NCBI GenBank assembly: GCA_964454675.1
Contig: CAYVUB010000012.1
Coordinates: 1-64,000, forward strand
Direction of reading: 5' to 3'
DNA length: 64,000 nt
DNA from: CAYVUB01 sp964454675
Lineage (GTDB): Bacteria; Bacteroidota; Bacteroidia; Flavobacteriales; Flavobacteriaceae
Translations under genes and position numbers: made by a program
In this document: one piece after another, positions 59,809 to 64,000 of the stretch
How positions within the stretch are numbered: position 1 is the first letter of the stretch
Layout of the letters: each line of letters opens with the position of its first letter
Notes under the pieces: generated by a model
The model's input: only the letters and a program-made list of their open reading frames with translations
What the model was told of the DNA's origin: nothing
Databases searched by the model: none

Positions 59809-60411
59809 ATGATAGATGTTTTGAGAATAGCATTGCCGACATACTTCATTATTTATTTTGGAGTTGCGTTTGTTTTGAAATCGGTCTTGGTTGCAAAACG
59901 AATAGGCAAAAGTCCTCTTGTATTACCCAAAGACGACAGTGCTTATGGATTGATTGGCTTTTACTTCAAGCTGACATTGATAGCAATGTTTCTTTATGTT
60001 GTTGCCTATGCTTTATTCCCTACTTGGCACGATTGCTTTTTACCAATCATACAACTTGACAACCAGACGGTAAAATACATTGGACTTGCACTTCTTTTCA
60101 TTTCGTTGGTGTGGACAGTAATTGCACAAGGGAATATGAAAAACTCCTGGCGCATCGGCATTGACACGGACACAAAAACAGAATTGATAACAAGCGGACT
60201 TTTTTCAATTTCACGAAACCCGATTTTTTTCGGAATGATTTTAAGTTTAGTTGGACTTTTTCTGACAACACCAAACACATTGACAGTATTGTTTTTGATT
60301 TTAGGTTACGTTCTTATTCAAATACAAATCCGGCTTGAAGAAGAATTTTTAACCAAAGAACACGGTCAAAAATATCTGGATTACACACAAAAAGTAAGAC
60401 GACTGATATAA
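59809..60411 (+). CDS. Isoprenylcysteine carboxyl methyltransferase-family protein
   Basis: 200-aa integral membrane methyltransferase-like protein of the ICMT/PEMT group. Helices at 5-25, 48-68, 88-108 and 143-168; conserved SAM-binding motif GLFSISRNPIFFGMILSLVG near 127-146 and RLEEEFLTKEHGQKYLDY near 175-192. 12 bases after the ATPase gene and likely co-transcribed, but a link to metal export is unproven. Substrate unknown. Confidence 0.85.
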   Translation: MIDVLRIALPTYFIIYFGVAFVLKSVLVAKRIGKSPLVLPKDDSAYGLIGFYFKLTLIAMFLYVVAYALFPTWHDCFLPIIQLDNQTVKYIGLALLFISLVWTVIAQGNMKNSWRIGIDTDTKTELITSGLFSISRNPIFFGMILSLVGLFLTTPNTLTVLFLILGYVLIQIQIRLEEEFLTKEHGQKYLDYTQKVRRLI

Positions 60412-60545
60412 ACGATAAAAAAAGCACTACTTATACACGCCGCCTGTTGGCGAGAGGTCTTCTGTTTTTTGCGAAAAATATAAGGACGCCTTACCATTCT
60501 TACCATGAAAACATTAATTTTACGATACCTAATACCTGACAAATT

Positions 60546-61661
60546 TTGAATCTTTCATACTGGGAAATACAAACCTTTCTCTCCAATATAGACTACACTA
60601 TTGTTGGCAGTGGCATTGTTGGTTTAAATTGCGCATTACATTTAAAACAAAGATTTCCCAAAGCAAACATTCTTATACTTGAGAGAGGATTTTTACCGCA
60701 AGGAGCAAGTACAAAAAATGCGGGATTTGCCTGTTTTGGAAGTCTCAGCGAAATCCTTGACGACTTGAACACGCATTCAGAGCAAGAAGTTTTTGACTTG
60801 GTTAAAAAGCGTGCAGATGGTTTAGCGTTACTCAGAAAAACACTTTCAGACAAAGCAATTGACTATAAACAATTGGGAGGTTATGAGCTGTTTACAAGTA
60901 GTGACCAAGTTTTTTTTGAGCAATGCATATCGCAAAGAGAAACCATTAACAAATTATTATTTCCGTTGTTTAATGACAATGTATTTCATTTAAAAAGCAA
61001 TACATTTCACTTTAAAAACATTCAGGATACATATAGTTACAATCCGTTTGAAGGTCAAATAGACACGGGAAAAATGATGAATACCTTAACGCAATTGGTA
61101 TTAAAAAAAGGTGTTAAAATTTTAAATGCCATAACCGTTGAAGAGTTTAATGAAACCGATAGTTTTGTACACGTAAAAACCAACCGGTTTGAATTTAAAA
61201 CCGGTAAACTTTTTATTGCCATTAATGGTTTTGCGCCCCAACTTGTTGACGAGCCTGTAAAACCGGCAAGAGCACAGGTTTTGGTTACCAAACCCATAAA
61301 AAACCTGCGAATAAAAGGCACATTTCATCTGGATAAAGGCTATTATTATTTTAGGAATATTGACAACAGAATTTTATTTGGCGGCGGCAGAAATCTCGAT
61401 TTTAAAGGCGAAGAAACAACCGAAATGATACACACGCAACTCATACAAAACAGATTGGAATATCTTTTAAAAACCGTAATCCTCCCTGATACAGATTTTG
61501 AAATTGATACCCGCTGGAGTGGAATTATGGGTGTTGGACCGCAAAAAAGAGCTATCGTAAAACAATTCAGCAATCATGTGTATTGCGGAGTGCGATTGGG
61601 CGGCATGGGCATTGCTATAGGAAGTATCATAGGAAAAGAACTATCTCAATTGGTTGAATAG
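60546..61661 (+). CDS. FAD-dependent oxidoreductase (DadA/glycine-oxidase type)
   Basis: 371-aa DAO-family flavoenzyme; substrate not identifiable. TTG start at 60546 (MNLSYWEIQTFLSNIDYTIV), as no ATG fits. Dinucleotide fold YTIVGSGIVGLNCALHLKQR (17-36) and E-ER end ILILERG; further KNAGFACFGSL; C-terminal GIMGVGPQKRAIVKQFSNHV and VYCGVRLGGMGIAIGSIIGK for FAD closing. Directly followed by mtgA (1-base gap to its ATG). Confidence 0.9.
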   Translation: MNLSYWEIQTFLSNIDYTIVGSGIVGLNCALHLKQRFPKANILILERGFLPQGASTKNAGFACFGSLSEILDDLNTHSEQEVFDLVKKRADGLALLRKTLSDKAIDYKQLGGYELFTSSDQVFFEQCISQRETINKLLFPLFNDNVFHLKSNTFHFKNIQDTYSYNPFEGQIDTGKMMNTLTQLVLKKGVKILNAITVEEFNETDSFVHVKTNRFEFKTGKLFIAINGFAPQLVDEPVKPARAQVLVTKPIKNLRIKGTFHLDKGYYYFRNIDNRILFGGGRNLDFKGEETTEMIHTQLIQNRLEYLLKTVILPDTDFEIDTRWSGIMGVGPQKRAIVKQFSNHVYCGVRLGGMGIAIGSIIGKELSQLVE

Positions 61662-61662
61662 T

Positions 61663-62367
61663 ATGATAAAAAGGTTTTTCAGGTTTATTTTTAAACTCAT
61701 ACTTTGGTTTTTTGGGATCACCATTTTTATGGTCATCCTGTTTAAATGGGTTCCGGTGCCAATCACTCCGCTCATGGTCATAAGAAACATCGAGCAAAAA
61801 CAAGAAAACAAAGAGGTTGTCTGGAAACACGATTGGGTATCGCTGGATAAAATTTCGCCCCATTTGCAATTGGCGGTTGTGTGCAGCGAAGATCAAAATT
61901 TTTTAAAACACAATGGGTTTGATTATAGCGCTATAGAAAAAGCTATAGAATACAATAAAAAGGGAAAACGAAAAAGAGGAGCCAGCACTATAAGCCAGCA
62001 AACAGCAAAAAACGTGTTTTTATGGCCACAACGAAGCTGGGTTCGTAAAGGATTGGAAACCTATTTTACGTTTTTGATAGAGTTGTTTTGGTCAAAAGAA
62101 CGTATTATGGAAGTGTATTTAAACAGCATAGAAATGGGCAACGGTGTTTACGGCGCCGAAGCGGCAGCACAACATTGGTTTAAAAAACCTGCCGCAAAAT
62201 TATCCAAACAGGAAGCGGCAGCAATAGCGGCGGTATTGCCCAATCCATTAAGTTACAGAGCCCATCCGGCAACGAGTTATATTCAAGGAAGAAAAAACTG
62301 GATAGTGCGTCAAATGGGTTTTCACGGTGGAAAACTGGATTACGGAAAGGCTTATGAAAACGAATAA
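61663..62367 (+). CDS. mtgA: Monofunctional biosynthetic peptidoglycan transglycosylase
   Basis: 234-aa inner-membrane glycosyltransferase (GT51) that polymerises glycan strands. ATG 61663 (MIKRFFRFIFKLILWFFGIT) rather than the overlapping TTG at 61654. Membrane helix 6-30; catalytic motif CSEDQNFLKHNGFDY near 75-89 (Glu), KRGASTISQQTAKNVFLWP, SKERIMEVYLNSIEMGNGVY. Length normal for MtgA. Overlaps the GreA-like gene by 14 bases. Confidence 0.94.
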   Translation: MIKRFFRFIFKLILWFFGITIFMVILFKWVPVPITPLMVIRNIEQKQENKEVVWKHDWVSLDKISPHLQLAVVCSEDQNFLKHNGFDYSAIEKAIEYNKKGKRKRGASTISQQTAKNVFLWPQRSWVRKGLETYFTFLIELFWSKERIMEVYLNSIEMGNGVYGAEAAAQHWFKKPAAKLSKQEAAAIAAVLPNPLSYRAHPATSYIQGRKNWIVRQMGFHGGKLDYGKAYENE

Positions 62368-62815
62368 AGAGTTAAAACAAATGCTTTTTGATAAGTGTTG
62401 TGAATATTTAGAACCCCGATTTTCAACCATTCAATCAAGTATTGAAGAAATTCAAGAATCACTAATGTCTGAAACCAAAAGCAGCGCAGGCGACAAGCAC
62501 GAAACAGGCAGAGCAATGCTACAATTAGAGCGTGAAAAAGCAGGACAACAATTAGCCGAAATAGAAAATGTCAAAAATGCTTTAACTCAAATCAACATTG
62601 ACAAAATCTCCGAAACTATCATATTGGGAAGCCTTGTTTACACATCTCAATTTAATTACTTTATCGCGATAAGCGCAGGATTATTAACTGTAGATTCTGA
62701 AACATTTTATGCCATTTCGCCCCAAACACCTATTGGACAATTGCTTTTAGGAAAGCGTATAGGGGACAGCTTTGTTTTTAGGGAACAAGAGATTGTGATT
62801 GAGAAGATTATTTAA
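62354..62815 (+). CDS. GreA/GreB-like protein
   Basis: 153-aa cytoplasmic protein. Coiled N-terminal half (LEPRFSTIQSSIEEIQESLM, QLEREKAGQQLAEIENVKNA), then a GreA-C-like FKBP-ish segment (ITSQFNYFIAISAGLL; SPQTPIGQLLLGKRIGDSFV) close to the loop of transcript-cleavage factors. I would call it a GreA-fold protein, not a true GreA; the label 3-oxoacyl-ACP synthase sometimes given to relatives is not supported. Start 62354 overlaps mtgA. Confidence 0.75.
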   Translation: MKTNKELKQMLFDKCCEYLEPRFSTIQSSIEEIQESLMSETKSSAGDKHETGRAMLQLEREKAGQQLAEIENVKNALTQINIDKISETIILGSLVYTSQFNYFIAISAGLLTVDSETFYAISPQTPIGQLLLGKRIGDSFVFREQEIVIEKII

Positions 62816-63722
62816 GAACGGATAAATATATTTCAGATTTTTTTTCGATAGGGGATTGATGCTCAAAAAACACAAGGTTATCACCCAATACCGCCTCGAT
62901 TAAATAATAACTACCCTTAAAATACGACTTTTTGACAACCGCTTTTAAGTTTGATTGATTAACCACTTTAAGCTGTTGCGCATACACAATCACGCCGTTT
63001 TCCAACACATTAAACTCACCAAAAAACGAAGCGATTAAAGGCGTTTCAGGATGTTGGTATAAAAATATGGGCGTATTGTTTGCAATGATTTTGGAGTTGT
63101 GCAATACAATCATTCGGTCTGCAAATCCCAATACATCGTCTTTATCGTGTGTTGCAACAATACAGGTAATGTTGTTTTCTTTCAGGAAATTAAATACGTT
63201 GCGCCGCAGGGATTGCTTTTTAAAGTTGTCAATATGGCTAAAAGGTTCGTCAAGCAGGATGATTTCGGGTTGTTTTGCCAAAGCTCTTGCGAGTGCTACA
63301 CGTTGTTTTTGTCCGCCGCTGAGGTTTTTGACTTTGGTTTTTGCAAATGCCGAAAGTTCTACTACTTCCAGAAGTTCATTAATGCGTTGGTGTTTTTCAT
63401 CAGGAAAAAAATTGGAAAGAAAAGCACCAATGTTTTCTGCAACAGTAATGTAAGGCATTAAATCAAATTCTTGGGCTACATATTTCATAAAATCATAGCC
63501 TACGACTAAGTTGTGTTTTGGACCTAAAATTTGTTGGTTTTTCCAGAATATGTCGCCTTTATCCAAATCATATTCGCCATAAATCAATTTGAGCAGTGTT
63601 GATTTGCCCGAGCCGCTTTCGCCAATAACCGCAAGATGCTGCCCTTGATTTAAACTAAATTTTACATTGTTTAAAACAGGTTGTGTATGGTATGAAAAAG
63701 ACAAATTGTTGACGGATAGCAT
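62808..63722 (-). CDS. ABC transporter ATP-binding protein
   Basis: 304-aa nucleotide-binding subunit. Walker A GESGSGKSTLL (34-44), Q loop near YVAQEFDLMPYITVAEN, signature LSGGQKQRVALARALAKQP (about 133-151) and Walker B IILLDEPFSHID, then a His-loop ATHDKDD. A C-terminal TOBE-like domain (from about 230) places it near the Fe3+/sulfate/molybdate or FbpC types. No cognate permease or binding protein nearby, so substrate is open. Its stop overlaps the GreA-like gene by 8 bases. Confidence 0.9.
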   Translation of the reverse strand: MLSVNNLSFSYHTQPVLNNVKFSLNQGQHLAVIGESGSGKSTLLKLIYGEYDLDKGDIFWKNQQILGPKHNLVVGYDFMKYVAQEFDLMPYITVAENIGAFLSNFFPDEKHQRINELLEVVELSAFAKTKVKNLSGGQKQRVALARALAKQPEIILLDEPFSHIDNFKKQSLRRNVFNFLKENNITCIVATHDKDDVLGFADRMIVLHNSKIIANNTPIFLYQHPETPLIASFFGEFNVLENGVIVYAQQLKVVNQSNLKAVVKKSYFKGSYYLIEAVLGDNLVFFEHQSPIEKKSEIYLSVLK

Positions 63723-63740
63723 AAGTGCAAAAATAGCATA

Positions 63741-63771
63741 AAAAAATCGCTCAGGATATGAGCGATTTTTT
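63741..63771 (-). terminator. Terminator after the T9SS type A gene
   Basis: AAAAAATCGCTC (63741-63752) pairs with GAGCGATTTTTT (63760-63771), 7-base loop, A/T runs on both sides. Confidence 0.88.
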
Positions 63772-63791
63772 TAATATATCATATAAGGTTG

Positions 63792-64000
63792 TTATTGCTT
63801 TATGAACTTTTGGTTTTTTACTTTACTGCCGGACATAATTCTTAAAATATATTGACCGCTGCTTAAGTTTGAAACATCTATTGTTTTTGAGTTTAATTTA
63901 GCATTCAATAAACGTCTTCCGTTAATGTCAAAAACAGTATAAATGGCATTATCCAAGTCTTCTAAAGTGCTTAAATTCAATACTGATTTTGTCGGGTTTG
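63792..64000 (-). CDS. T9SS type A sorting-domain protein, 3' end only
   Basis: The C-terminal 70 residues of a gene running off the window: NPTKSVLNLSTLEDLDNAIY, VFDINGRRLLNAKLNSKTID, then LSSGQYILRIMSGSKVKNQK and a basic end (FIKQ). NPxxxxLxL, the FDxxGRxL strand and SGxYxLRI are hallmarks of the type A (Por) secretion tail. The upstream protein cannot be seen. Expected to be cleaved and anchored by the type IX system. Confidence 0.85.
   Translation of the reverse strand, partial: NPTKSVLNLSTLEDLDNAIYTVFDINGRRLLNAKLNSKTIDVSNLSSGQYILRIMSGSKVKNQKFIKQ

Noticed and set aside
60412..60545. Second attC-like site after the methyltransferase gene
   Set aside because: Only a short CGCCGCCTGTTGGCG palindromic segment; the nested arms and GTTATA ends seen at 57037-57168 are missing.

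Overview
The window looks like a scaffold from the Flavobacteriia (Bacteroidetes). Supporting signs are the AT-rich bias, TAnnTTTG-type -7 promoter elements before many genes, type IX secretion (T9SS) C-terminal tails, a DUF4175 giant membrane protein, PD40, GIN and DUF6705 families, a methylmalonyl-CoA epimerase and numerous signal-peptide/lipoprotein leaders. Two 100-N gaps (4228-4327 and 12552-12651) are each flanked by an identical 55-bp duplicate. That is what unmerged de Bruijn contig ends with k=55 look like, so the source is probably a short-read or metagenome assembly.

Layout. 1-13.4 kb: core genes (pgk, holB, a Skp/OmpH-like lipoprotein, a methyltransferase, mnmG, ybeY, DUF4175, gltX, an outer-membrane barrel) with three parS-like palindromes around mnmG. 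13.4-19.7 kb: an SPFH protein, then an accessory minus-strand block. It is headed by a 535-aa lipoprotein with a JAMM-like C-terminus and continues with a DUF6705 protein, duplicated and decaying C-terminal fragments, two related membrane-protein genes (one a pseudogene), two secreted proteins sharing a copied leader, and a stray tail of rpoN. 19.7-38 kb: housekeeping genes (glnS, folB, tRNA-Cys, rnr, rpiB, a CDF transporter, rnpA, lepA) and envelope proteins (LysE, GIN, OmpA, S41, M1 and S8 peptidases). The 580-bp AT-rich rnr/rpiB gap is a candidate replication origin. 38-47 kb: a TonB-dependent-receptor-like barrel, a degraded small secreted gene, a PD40 lipoprotein and an M28 peptidase reading from a symmetric divergent promoter, dusB, a LolE-type permease, rbfA, mce and a CAU tRNA. 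47-56 kb: a large T9SS type B protein, a small exosortase-type tail protein, ribE, pdxA, and the fatty-acid cluster DUF177-rpmF-fabH-accB-accC. 56-60.5 kb: an apparently acquired block: a TPR gene followed by an attC-like palindrome, then a Fur-family regulator, a heavy-metal P-type ATPase and a prenylcysteine-type methyltransferase. 60.5-64 kb: an FAD oxidoreductase, mtgA, a GreA-like protein, an ABC ATPase and the tail of a T9SS type A protein.

Functional links. The 52.3-56.2 kb cluster supplies malonyl-CoA and starts fatty-acid chains. glnS, gltX, mnmG, dusB, rnpA, ybeY, rbfA, lepA and rnr serve tRNA and ribosome work. The Fur-like gene, the ATPase and the inverted repeat between them form a plausible metal-efflux unit. 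Short palindromic repeats are scattered between genes, and three conserved enzymes (GlnRS, RNase R, the metal ATPase) carry them as in-frame insertions.
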